Shown here: piece after piece, positions 1-6,589 of the stretch
Layout: each line of letters opens with the position of its first letter
Numbering within the stretch: the stretch's first letter is position 1
Assembly: GCA_041180805.1 (NCBI GenBank)
Contig: JBEGQX010000259.1
Coordinates: forward strand, 1 to 9,028
DNA length: 9,028 bases
DNA from: JBEGQX01 sp041180805
Lineage (GTDB): Bacteria; Planctomycetota; Planctomycetia; Gemmatales; Gemmataceae
Direction of reading: 5' to 3'
Notes under the pieces: generated by a model
The model's input: the letters and a program-made list of their open reading frames with translations, nothing else
What the model was told of the DNA's origin: nothing
The model's database searches: none
Program-made: the position numbers and the translations under genes

Positions 1-216
1 TACAAAATAAAATCACTGTTTGATGACTGATCAGCCCCCGAAAAAATCACAGTATGTTTCAATAGAATGATGATTTAGAAATACCGACCTGAACACGATG
101 ATTAGATAAAGTTCGGTGCTACTTTATTAATCATTGTCCCCAAAGAGTTTTTTCTAAGAGTTGCTTTTAGAATCCTTCTTTGGAAAAGGTTGGAGTTTTG
201 TTGAATAATCAGCCGT
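1..216. other. A+T-rich stretch with no recognisable gene
   Basis: I see no coding region, RNA gene or repeat array here. The stretch is A+T-rich. It contains one short inverted repeat (TTCTAA at 152-157 against TTAGAA at 167-172, 9-base loop) and a loose direct repeat of about 11 bases near 9-19 and 43-53. Neither supports a call. If the tRNA fragment at 416-457 is an integration scar, this stretch would be the edge of the inserted element; that is an inference. Confidence 0.4.
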
Positions 217-414
217 TTAATGTTGTTCCTGGATTGATAATAGCGCCATTATGGCGGATTTGGTGTTGGCTGGTAATTTCGGCCAAGATTCAGTGAGTAC
301 TGACAAGACTTGGGCAAGATTTAGGCAAGAATGACTTGCCAGATCAACATTGGTTTGCTGTAAGTTGTTTTGGGGTAAATGGTTAGCGATTTGTTTTTTG
401 AAAAAGGATACCAA
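217..414 (-). CDS. Possible small protein resembling a planctomycete recombinase tail
   Basis: This 65-residue ORF would start with TTG at 414-412 and end with TAA at 219-217. I see no convincing ribosome binding site, and the frame stays open rightwards to about 462, through the tRNA fragment, so the start is arbitrary. The N-terminal half is basic and rich in Gln and Asn. The C-terminal half carries LAQVLSVLTESWPKLP followed by a short helix-like hydrophobic segment. From memory, a pattern of the form LA-(5-7 residues)-WP-LP, then a short helix ending ALV or AMV, recurs at the C-terminal end of, or just after, tyrosine recombinases in Planctomycetota. The ORF may therefore be a recombinase tail that lost its catalytic part, or an independent small gene. 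No catalytic R-HxxR-Y residues are present, so it cannot be an active integrase. It could also be a chance ORF. Confidence 0.35.
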   Translation of the reverse strand: MVSFFKKQIANHLPQNNLQQTNVDLASHSCLNLAQVLSVLTESWPKLPANTKSAIMALLSIQEQH

Positions 415-415
415 A

Positions 416-457
416 CTCCGAAGCCGAAGGTTGCAGGTTCGAATCCCGCCGGGGACG
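416..457 (+). pseudogene. 3' half of tRNA-Arg(CCG), likely attachment-site scar
   Basis: The 42 bases follow the tRNA plan from the anticodon loop to the discriminator. They read: loop CTCCGAA (416-422, anticodon CCG at 418-420), 3' anticodon stem GCCGA (423-427), variable loop AGGTT (428-432), T stem GCAGG (433-437), T loop TTCGAAT (438-444), T stem CCCGC (445-449), acceptor strand CGGGGAC (450-456) and discriminator G457. No CCA is encoded. The bases directly upstream do not complete the anticodon stem, and no D-arm or matching acceptor strand lies at the right distance, so the gene is not functional. One T-stem pair (A435 with C447) is mismatched, consistent with decay. A tRNA 3' half that begins in the anticodon loop is the usual direct repeat left at the distal end of an element integrated by a tyrosine recombinase. 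By that logic the element lies to the left. Confidence 0.75.
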
Positions 458-539
458 TTAGTTTACTTGTGGTTGTTCCTTACTTCTTTATCAACTTACT
501 AACAAATCATTTGATTAAGGCTTGCTAGTCTAAGCACTT

Positions 540-1913
540 TTACCCTTTCATCATTTCTTTGATTTGTTTCGTTGCAATGCCAATAGGGCGGTCCACGGGA
601 ATTCCCATACAAGCTAGAAGGGTGGTTAATAAATCGCCCTGATTGCCTTTGGTGGTTATAAAGCGTCCAGTCTTCAGAGATCCACCGCCACCACCCGCGA
701 TGATGAAAGGAAGGTTTTCACGGGTGTGTTTGTTGCCGTCTTCCAATCCGGAACCCCACATCATAATGCAATTGTCCAACAGTGTGCCGTTGCCTTCTTT
801 GAGGCTTGCCATTTTCTTAACCATATAAGCAAACTGAGAAATATTAAACGAGGTTATCGCGGCAACCTTTGCCATGGTTTCCGCTTGATTTTGATGGTGG
901 GTAAAGGAATGATGTTCGCCGCTTAAGCCAAGTTCGGGGTAAGTTACACCGTTTGGCGTGGAACCAATATAAGTGCTGACCCGTGTAGTGTCCGTCTGAA
1001 AAGCAAGAACATTAAGGTCGCACATCACTTGCATGAATTCGCTGCGTTTGTTGCCGACGGGGATTTTAATCTCGATGGGTGGTGAATCGGATGCGTTGCG
1101 CATTTTTGTAGCGATGCCAGCCTTTTCAAGTGCCGCATCCTTTTGTCGCTGTTCAATGGAAGCGATGCGTCGTTCCACGGCGCGAACGCTGTCAAGGTAT
1201 TCATCAAGCTTATGCTGGTCCTCTTGGGGAAGTCTTTTGCGAAGGTCGCGGGCTCCACCGATGACTAAATCAAGCATGCTGCGGTCTAACGGATCGTGTT
1301 GGGGTGCGGTGCCGGGCTTGTCAGCCTTGCCAAACAGGCGGTTAAGCACATTGCGTGGATTGATTTCCGCGGGCATCGCCTGAGTTGCCGAGCGAAAACT
1401 GCAATGGGAATAGTACCCTTCATTAAGCCCCTCTTGGTTTTCCTTATGAGTTTGAGGCATGGTGGCCAATTCCAGCGATGGTAGCGCAGTTAATCCGCCA
1501 ACATAATTGGCAGCTATCTGGTCGGCAGAAATTGCGATGTCAATTTTGTTCCGGTGATCTGCGTTGGGGAGTGTGGCGGTAAGCCAGGTCGAAAGTTCCA
1601 AAGCATGGGGAGCCCCGTTAAATGGTTTGATTGGCACGCCGGAAATGCCCTTGACCATTAGGCATTGCTTAAGCACAGGACGCAACGATTCAATGGCACG
1701 TGGAGGCGCTGAAAGGAATTTTTCAGGGTTAGCAGGCCAGAATTCTTCCATGATAACACCATGCGGCATATACATGAAACCGAGGCGAATCGGGGGTTTG
1801 GATTTTCCTTTGTCGTTCCCGGCCCAGCTAATTGAATCCAGCAGGGGTAGGGCGAGGTTGACTCCGATTCCTTTCAGACAGTTACGGCGATTAAGCATGG
1901 ATTTTTGGATCAT
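540..1913 (-). CDS. DUF1552 (HXXSHH family) Tat-exported protein
   Basis: This 457-residue protein has family-typical length and no known biochemical role. The N-terminus MLNRRNCLKGIG followed by a hydrophobic segment (about 16-27) is a twin-arginine signal, so it should fold in the cytoplasm and be exported. The family motif is at 335-340 in the form HSFTHH, with Thr in place of the usual Ser. Other family-like stretches are FMYMPHGV (47-54), FQTDTTRVS (305-313) and MMWGSGLEDGNKH (384-396) before the glycine-rich IIAGGGGG. The region 220-262 is charged and probably helical. Histidines and acidic residues in these motifs could bind metal; that is inference. The start is ATG at 1913, with TAAGG seven bases upstream; an internal ATG at 1898 (residue 6) would shorten the signal only slightly. 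It lies 9 bases after the 658-residue DUF1592 gene and is probably co-translated with it. Confidence 0.9.
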   Translation of the reverse strand: MIQKSMLNRRNCLKGIGVNLALPLLDSISWAGNDKGKSKPPIRLGFMYMPHGVIMEEFWPANPEKFLSAPPRAIESLRPVLKQCLMVKGISGVPIKPFNGAPHALELSTWLTATLPNADHRNKIDIAISADQIAANYVGGLTALPSLELATMPQTHKENQEGLNEGYYSHCSFRSATQAMPAEINPRNVLNRLFGKADKPGTAPQHDPLDRSMLDLVIGGARDLRKRLPQEDQHKLDEYLDSVRAVERRIASIEQRQKDAALEKAGIATKMRNASDSPPIEIKIPVGNKRSEFMQVMCDLNVLAFQTDTTRVSTYIGSTPNGVTYPELGLSGEHHSFTHHQNQAETMAKVAAITSFNISQFAYMVKKMASLKEGNGTLLDNCIMMWGSGLEDGNKHTRENLPFIIAGGGGGSLKTGRFITTKGNQGDLLTTLLACMGIPVDRPIGIATKQIKEMMKG

Positions 1914-1925
1914 GGTTTTACCTTA
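1914..1925 (-). promoter_or_regulatory. Stop codon/Shine-Dalgarno overlap, DUF1592-DUF1552 junction 2
   Basis: On the minus strand the TAA stop of the upstream gene runs directly into GG, giving TAAGG, a Shine-Dalgarno-like site that ends seven bases before the ATG at 1913. A ribosome finishing the upstream gene is already placed to restart, which supports translational coupling and supports this start over the internal Met at residue 6. Confidence 0.6.
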
Positions 1926-3899
1926 TTTGACTCGGCGGTGGGTAAATGGATAGCTTGTTACAATCTCAGTAACCAGTGATTGCATGCGGTAATCGTCCTT
2001 TTGGATATTTTCCAGCAGGCGGTCAACGACAATTTGGTCATAACCTTCAATTTGGCGGCAGAGGGCATAAGCGAGCATTTTCTCGGCCAGGTTGCGGGTG
2101 AGATCTTCTTTGCGTGTTGCGATGATCGCTTTAAGTTCTTTAGGCGAATTGAATTTAAAACCTCCGGGAAGTTCCCCGGCGGCATCAATCGGGGCCCCAG
2201 AATCATCCTTGTCACGCCAGCGACCGATAGCATCGAAATTTTCCAATCCAAAGCCAATTGGATCCATAATCTTGTGGCAGTTTGCACAAACAGAATTGGT
2301 GCGATGAAGCTCCGTGCGCTGGCGCAATGTCAAGTTTGCGACCTTGTTTTTGTCCTGCTTTTCCAGAGCGGGCACATTGGGAGGCGGGGGCGGAATGCGT
2401 TCTCCCAGAACTTGTTCAAGTACCCATGCCCCACGTTTAACCGCGCTGGTTCGATCGGGGAAGGAAGTCATTGCAAGAATGCCAGGCATGCCTAGAATTC
2501 CGCCACGGTTAGCATCGATGATCTCAATACGCCGCATTTGTGGTCCGTTGATGTTTTCCTTAAATCCATATATTTTTGCGAGGTCTTCATTCACAAAGGT
2601 GTAATTGCTACCGATAAAATTCAAGATACTTTGGTTTTCGCGGATAATACTATCAAACAATAACCGTACCTCATCGTACATTGCCGTTCGCAATTCGGGT
2701 GTCATTCCGGGGAATTTTTTTGGATCGAATCGTTTATCTTTTAAATCTCTGATGCCCAGCCATTGAGAACCAAAGCCGTCGAAAAGTGCTCTTGATCTGG
2801 AATCCAAAAGCATACGTTTGACTTGATTCCGAAGAATGTCAGGTTCTTGAAGTTTTCCTAAATCGGCAAGGTTGGATAGTTCGGAATCTGGCATGGTGGA
2901 CCACAAGAAATAGGAAAGACGCGAAGCAAGTTGATGGTTATCAAGAGGAACAATTGCTTCATTTTCTGCTGGTTCTTTAGCCGGAGTGATGAAAAGAAAC
3001 TGTGGGGAAACAAGCATGGCCTTAAGCACCATACGCATAGACGATTGATAGTCTAATTTATTGTTGCGAGAGAGATCGAAAATACGCAACAAAACATCAA
3101 TTTCTTCCTTTGTCGGGGGTCGCCGATATGTACTTCGAGCAAGCGAGGTAGAAACTTTTCTTGCAGTTTCCCTCCAATCGTTAACGGAAGATGGTGTGTT
3201 TCCAAAGAGAAGTTTTTGCCTTGTGGTTGGGGGGCCTTCCTTGGGGCCCAGTGATCGGTTTAACGCCTCATTCGCAATCGCCAGGTATTGCTCAGTTTGT
3301 AACGGTGAAAGAGTGTTCAGATATCCTTCTCCAGGCACTTCGTCGGGCAGGTCTTTGGCTACGGAAGGGTCAACGCCCAGGAGGTCGTGTAGGGTGTTGC
3401 CATATTCCACATTGTTTAGCCGGCGAATGACATAAAGTCCCGGGTCCTTTGGGTTGAGGTATTTGATCAGGGGAATCAGTTCCAGAAATTTTCTTCTTTC
3501 CTCATCAGTGGGTTGATTTTTGGCATCCACTGGTGGCATGGAATGTTCCTTCACATTCACAAAAGTGGCCTGCCATTGTTTGCGGAATTCCCCTGCCCCT
3601 GGGCGCTTTAGAGCATTGGCAAATGAGACATCGCCTTTCTTCACACGGTTATTTTTTCCGTGGCACTCTATGCAATATTTGTTCAGAAAAGGGGAATCCC
3701 GAAATGTTTTAAGAATTTCAGCCCGCTTCTTTTCGGAAATATCCTCCTCGCCCGCGATTCCAGGTGAAACTAAAGCGATTGCCAGCGCAGGGAAAGTACA
3801 GGCGAAAATATGGTGGAATGGAATGAAACTTTTGAAAATCACGCTTAATTTCGCCGGTAGGGAGTGAAGGTAAGGTTTATATTCAGTTAAATGTACCAT
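1923..3899 (-). CDS. DUF1592-type diheme planctomycete cytochrome (PSCyt1-DUF1587-DUF1595-DUF1592-DUF1588-DUF1585)
   Basis: This 658-residue exported protein belongs to a multidomain family of unconfirmed function. After a long basic N-terminus comes a hydrophobic signal segment (about 31-49, ending near GIAG). The first c-type heme motif is CIECH (76-80) in a PSCyt1-like domain, with a candidate axial Met at 121 in MPP. RRLNNVEYGNTLHDLLGVD (159-177) marks DUF1587. DUF1595 is around 245-305 and DUF1592 around 318-447 (ASRLSYFLW at 325-333). DUF1588 is around 463-560, with PPPPPNVP and a second heme motif CANCH (538-542) followed by MDPIGFGLENFD. DUF1585 fills the C-terminus from about 570. 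It lacks the roughly 150-residue beta-rich insert of its 788-residue paralogue. The start is ATG at 3899 with no clear Shine-Dalgarno; a GTG at 3842 (residue 20) would give a more usual signal peptide. It is likely a periplasmic electron-transfer partner of the DUF1552 protein encoded next. Confidence 0.92.
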   Translation of the reverse strand: MVHLTEYKPYLHSLPAKLSVIFKSFIPFHHIFACTFPALAIALVSPGIAGEEDISEKKRAEILKTFRDSPFLNKYCIECHGKNNRVKKGDVSFANALKRPGAGEFRKQWQATFVNVKEHSMPPVDAKNQPTDEERRKFLELIPLIKYLNPKDPGLYVIRRLNNVEYGNTLHDLLGVDPSVAKDLPDEVPGEGYLNTLSPLQTEQYLAIANEALNRSLGPKEGPPTTRQKLLFGNTPSSVNDWRETARKVSTSLARSTYRRPPTKEEIDVLLRIFDLSRNNKLDYQSSMRMVLKAMLVSPQFLFITPAKEPAENEAIVPLDNHQLASRLSYFLWSTMPDSELSNLADLGKLQEPDILRNQVKRMLLDSRSRALFDGFGSQWLGIRDLKDKRFDPKKFPGMTPELRTAMYDEVRLLFDSIIRENQSILNFIGSNYTFVNEDLAKIYGFKENINGPQMRRIEIIDANRGGILGMPGILAMTSFPDRTSAVKRGAWVLEQVLGERIPPPPPNVPALEKQDKNKVANLTLRQRTELHRTNSVCANCHKIMDPIGFGLENFDAIGRWRDKDDSGAPIDAAGELPGGFKFNSPKELKAIIATRKEDLTRNLAEKMLAYALCRQIEGYDQIVVDRLLENIQKDDYRMQSLVTEIVTSYPFTHRRVK

Positions 3900-3996
3900 T
3901 TTATTTCAAATAATTCAAACAAAGTGGCAGGCTCGAGTTTCTGGAGAATGAGTTTGATTCATTTAAGAAATGATGAGTCGCGGCAAAAGAGGGATT
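3900..3996 (-). other. 97-base gap, the only sizeable break inside the gene run
   Basis: This spacer separates the stop of the molybdopterin oxidoreductase from the start of the second DUF1592 gene. It is A+T-rich towards the downstream start. It contains a 6-bp inverted repeat (TCATTT at 3959-3964 against AAATGA at 3968-3973) with no following T-run, so I do not call a terminator. I see no promoter close enough to consensus to place. If the five genes form two transcription units, the boundary is here. Confidence 0.35.
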
Positions 3997-5265
3997 CTAT
4001 GTATTTTGCATCACTTCAATACGCCTAACCTGAATGCTGTTTTTGCCAGATTTTTGGGAAGGCCTTGGTTGTGGTTGAGCGTAACCATTTAGGTCGATCG
4101 AGCGGGCGCGAATTTCATATTCTCCAGGTGTCAATCCCCGGATGACCACAAAAAATGCACACATGCCATACCGTGGCGGCCAGGAAAGTGCTTTAAATTT
4201 CTTCTGGTCGAAACCAAGCATGTGGGCTGGTTTGGCGTTCTTGGGAAGGATTTGCTTCCAATCTGGTTCGGGTTGTAATTCACATGGTTTCCACGGTGCT
4301 TCAAGCAATTCCGGGGCATCGTCAGCCAGAGGCTTTGTTTCGCCCTCTACTTTTCGAACCCAATACTCCACTCGTTTAAGTCCACTCAAGCCATTTATCA
4401 CCTGACCGGTCACTGTTACAAAGTCTCCAACCTTGAATTTTTTGCCCTCCAGCGTGCTGTCCAGATATGCCGCGGTTTTCAGGTATGAATCCGGATCATT
4501 GTTGCCGTGGGCATAGGTGTCATTATTTCGTGGGTCATTGGTCACAAAAATATGGTTAAGCCATTTGATCGACTTGTAACCATGGGACCATGGAACAATC
4601 ATGCGTACGGGGCCGCCTCTTTCCAGGGAAAGTGAGTTGCCATTAAGGCGGTATGCAAGGAAGGCGGGTAGTTCGCCCGGCGGTGTTTCCATGCATTGAG
4701 TGTAACTTAACGAGGATTTAAAAACTTGCTTGGGGTCATTGTTATGAAAACCCCAGAAATAGATTCTGCGCACATCGCTCATTTTGCCGCATAATTTCAA
4801 AACTTCCCGAAGTGGCACACCCGTCCAAAGTCCTTGTCCTAACGGACTGGCAAGATTCAGGCACTGCATGGCCTTCAGAAAATGAACTTCGTGTTTTTTA
4901 CCCAAACTAAGTAGCGTAGGCAGGTCGAGTGCGGTTCCATCCGAAATGGTGAGCGGTTTTTCCAACTTGGAGGCGACCTTGGTGTGAGGTTCCTCGGTAA
5001 ACGGATCAGCAGTGATTTCGCAGCGCCAGGATTCCGGGGTTAATCGTGCCTCATCTAAAGCCTTGCCTTTTAAGTTGAAAGGTTTGGGGTTCCCCCGAGA
5101 AACATCATAGAAAGCATCTTGTGGTGTAAGAAGCGGTTTGAGAGATTCTATTTTTTTGGCAGTATCGGTTAACTCTGATGCTTGCGCTGAAACGATTTCA
5201 TGGGAAAGTCCTAATCCTGCATACGCTAAATATGGGCCTGTGTTTAGAAACTTTCTGCGGTTCAT
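3997..5265 (-). CDS. Tat-exported molybdopterin oxidoreductase, sulfite oxidase family
   Basis: This 422-residue protein is predicted to bind a Mo-molybdopterin cofactor and act in the periplasm. It starts MNRRKFLNTG with a hydrophobic stretch to about residue 27, a clear twin-arginine signal as expected for an enzyme exported with its cofactor. The catalytic domain covers about 75-245. Cys135 in KAMQCLNLA is the likely Mo ligand, WTGVPLREVL (147-156) is the family strand-helix after it, and GGPVRMIVPWSHGYKSIKWL (217-236) matches the cofactor-binding block. The segment from about 275 to 416, with VEYWVRKVEG and RARSIDLNGYAQPQPRP, fits the Ig-like dimerisation domain of sulfite oxidases and SoxC, which MsrP (YedY) lacks. 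No CXXCH is present, so electrons must leave through another protein. The context around Cys135 matches neither the CAGN form of sulfite oxidases nor the CVEA form of MsrP, so the substrate is open. The start ATG has only a weak GAG 11 bases upstream. Confidence 0.87.
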   Translation of the reverse strand: MNRRKFLNTGPYLAYAGLGLSHEIVSAQASELTDTAKKIESLKPLLTPQDAFYDVSRGNPKPFNLKGKALDEARLTPESWRCEITADPFTEEPHTKVASKLEKPLTISDGTALDLPTLLSLGKKHEVHFLKAMQCLNLASPLGQGLWTGVPLREVLKLCGKMSDVRRIYFWGFHNNDPKQVFKSSLSYTQCMETPPGELPAFLAYRLNGNSLSLERGGPVRMIVPWSHGYKSIKWLNHIFVTNDPRNNDTYAHGNNDPDSYLKTAAYLDSTLEGKKFKVGDFVTVTGQVINGLSGLKRVEYWVRKVEGETKPLADDAPELLEAPWKPCELQPEPDWKQILPKNAKPAHMLGFDQKKFKALSWPPRYGMCAFFVVIRGLTPGEYEIRARSIDLNGYAQPQPRPSQKSGKNSIQVRRIEVMQNT

Positions 5266-5296
5266 CGAATGTTATTCTCGCAAAGAAAGGATCGTT

Positions 5297-6577
5297 TTAA
5301 GAAGTTTTGGATAATTCCAGCCCATTTATGGTTCCAGTGCTGCTTCCAAACTTATCTGTTTCTACTCCGAGTCCTTGCAGCATACTGACATATAAGTTGC
5401 AAAGCGGAGGATTTTTGCGGGGATCGAAAGCGATATGCTGGCCATGCTTGAATGGACCACCCGCAATGATTATTGGCATATTTTTGTTATCGTGACTGCT
5501 TGCGTTTCCCAGGTTGCTGCCAAACATTACGGTGGTGGTATTTAGCAATGGGACTCCGTTTTCAGTGCTACTATTAAGTTTTTTCAATAATTCACCGAAA
5601 AGGCGCATTTGCTCGATCTCTATGATTCTAAGTTCCGAAAGCTTGGAAGGATCTTGTCCATGGTGGGAAAGATTGTGCCAGTCTTGGGTTACTCCGGAAA
5701 TAACCGGTACTGCATTAAGGCCATTCAGGGCAAATGTGATAAATCTGGTTGTATCCGTTTGCAGGGCCAGGTGAATCATGTCGATCATCAAACGAACCCT
5801 GGCGGAAATTTCCAAAGAACTCTGAATGTCCACTGGGGGCTTCATATCCACTTTAGGCTTTGGCTTTTGAACCCATTCCTGAGCCTTGGTCATGCGGATT
5901 TCAACTTCCCTTACAGCAGAAAAATACTCGCTTAATTTTTCCTGATCCTGTTTACCCAGGGATTTCTGAAACTTTTTGGCTTCCTCCAATACCGTATCCA
6001 TGATGCTTTGGCCTTGTTGCAATTTTTGCAACTGGCCTTTAACCTCTGTAGGAGAGCCATTCACAAACATTTCCCGGTATATTCTGGAAGGTCTGGACTC
6101 TGCGGGTATGGGTACACCTCCACGGGTAAAGGAAATTCCCCGGCTGGAATCTGATGATAATACCAGCGATGGAATTCTGGTCTGTGGATTGATTTTTTCA
6201 ACGGCAAACTGATCCAGTGAAATCGTGTTTTTGAAATTATCCGCGCGGGGGTGTGGTGCTGCGGTCAAATAGCACAATTCTGTGGGGTGCCCACCATCCA
6301 CTTCGGGGTGGGAAAGCCCTGAAAAAACAGTAAAGCTTTTTCGAAAATCGTTTATTTGTTCCAAATAGGGAGTTGTTTCATATTCAAAACCTGTCTTGGA
6401 TGGAAAAAGGTTTGGGGTGTGTAAGCCCAGAGAGGTATTAATGCATATCATTCTGGAAATTTTATTTTCTGGTGACTTTGGTAGACCAAAACCAGCAGAT
6501 TCCAGAATTGGAAGGGCAAGGGATACTCCGGCACTACGGATAAAAAGCCTTCTGGATAAATGTTTGGTTGTTTTCAT
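5297..6577 (-). CDS. DUF1552 (HXXSHH family) Tat-exported protein
   Basis: This 426-residue protein is intact and of unknown biochemical function. SRRLFIRSAG (8-17) followed by VSLALPILES is a textbook twin-arginine signal. The family motif is present in canonical form as HNLSHH (301-306). Other blocks shared with its paralogue at 540-1913 are SLGLHTPNLFP (49-59), FSGLSHPEVDGGHPTE (85-100), LQTDTTRFITF (272-282) and MFGSNLGNASSHDNKN (351-366) before IIIAGGP. A charged, probably helical segment spans about 180-240. The family may share an alkaline phosphatase/sulfatase-like fold with DUF1501 proteins; this is recalled and not shown by the sequence. The start ATG at 6577 has AAGGA five bases upstream and follows the 788-residue DUF1592 gene by 9 bases. 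The Mo-oxidoreductase gene begins 31 bases downstream. Confidence 0.91.
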   Translation of the reverse strand: MKTTKHLSRRLFIRSAGVSLALPILESAGFGLPKSPENKISRMICINTSLGLHTPNLFPSKTGFEYETTPYLEQINDFRKSFTVFSGLSHPEVDGGHPTELCYLTAAPHPRADNFKNTISLDQFAVEKINPQTRIPSLVLSSDSSRGISFTRGGVPIPAESRPSRIYREMFVNGSPTEVKGQLQKLQQGQSIMDTVLEEAKKFQKSLGKQDQEKLSEYFSAVREVEIRMTKAQEWVQKPKPKVDMKPPVDIQSSLEISARVRLMIDMIHLALQTDTTRFITFALNGLNAVPVISGVTQDWHNLSHHGQDPSKLSELRIIEIEQMRLFGELLKKLNSSTENGVPLLNTTTVMFGSNLGNASSHDNKNMPIIIAGGPFKHGQHIAFDPRKNPPLCNLYVSMLQGLGVETDKFGSSTGTINGLELSKTS

Positions 6578-6589
6578 GGCTATCCTTTA
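6578..6589 (-). promoter_or_regulatory. Stop codon/Shine-Dalgarno overlap, DUF1592-DUF1552 junction 1
   Basis: On the minus strand the TAA stop of the 788-residue gene runs into AGGATAGCC and then the ATG at 6577. The last A of the stop belongs to AAGGA, a good Shine-Dalgarno site with five-base spacing. It is the strongest ribosome binding site in the window, and the arrangement points to coupled translation of the pair. Confidence 0.65.

Noticed and set aside
152..172. Inverted repeat TTCTAA/TTAGAA as a terminator.
   Set aside because: The stem is six mostly A-T pairs with a 9-base loop, and no T-run follows on either strand in the transcribed sense.
136..457. GTCCCCA at 136-142 could pair with the tRNA acceptor strand at 450-456, as in a tRNA split by a group I-type intron in the anticodon loop.
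   Set aside because: Six of seven bases pair, but no U8, D-arm or 5' anticodon stem follows, the base before 416 is A and not the terminal G of a group I intron, and I see no intron core elements. The match is probably chance.
381..457. A complete tRNA ending at 457.
   Set aside because: The 5' half required by the acceptor and anticodon stems is absent at the right distance; only the 3' half fits.
484..539. Possible terminator downstream of the last gene (short repeats around AATCATTTGATT and GCTT...AAGC).
   Set aside because: The stems are only 4-5 bp with no U-tract in the minus-strand sense; not strong enough to call.
3959..3973. Inverted repeat TCATTT/AAATGA in the 97-base gap as a terminator of the Mo-enzyme gene.
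   Set aside because: The stem is short and A+T-rich with a 3-base loop and no U-tract after it.
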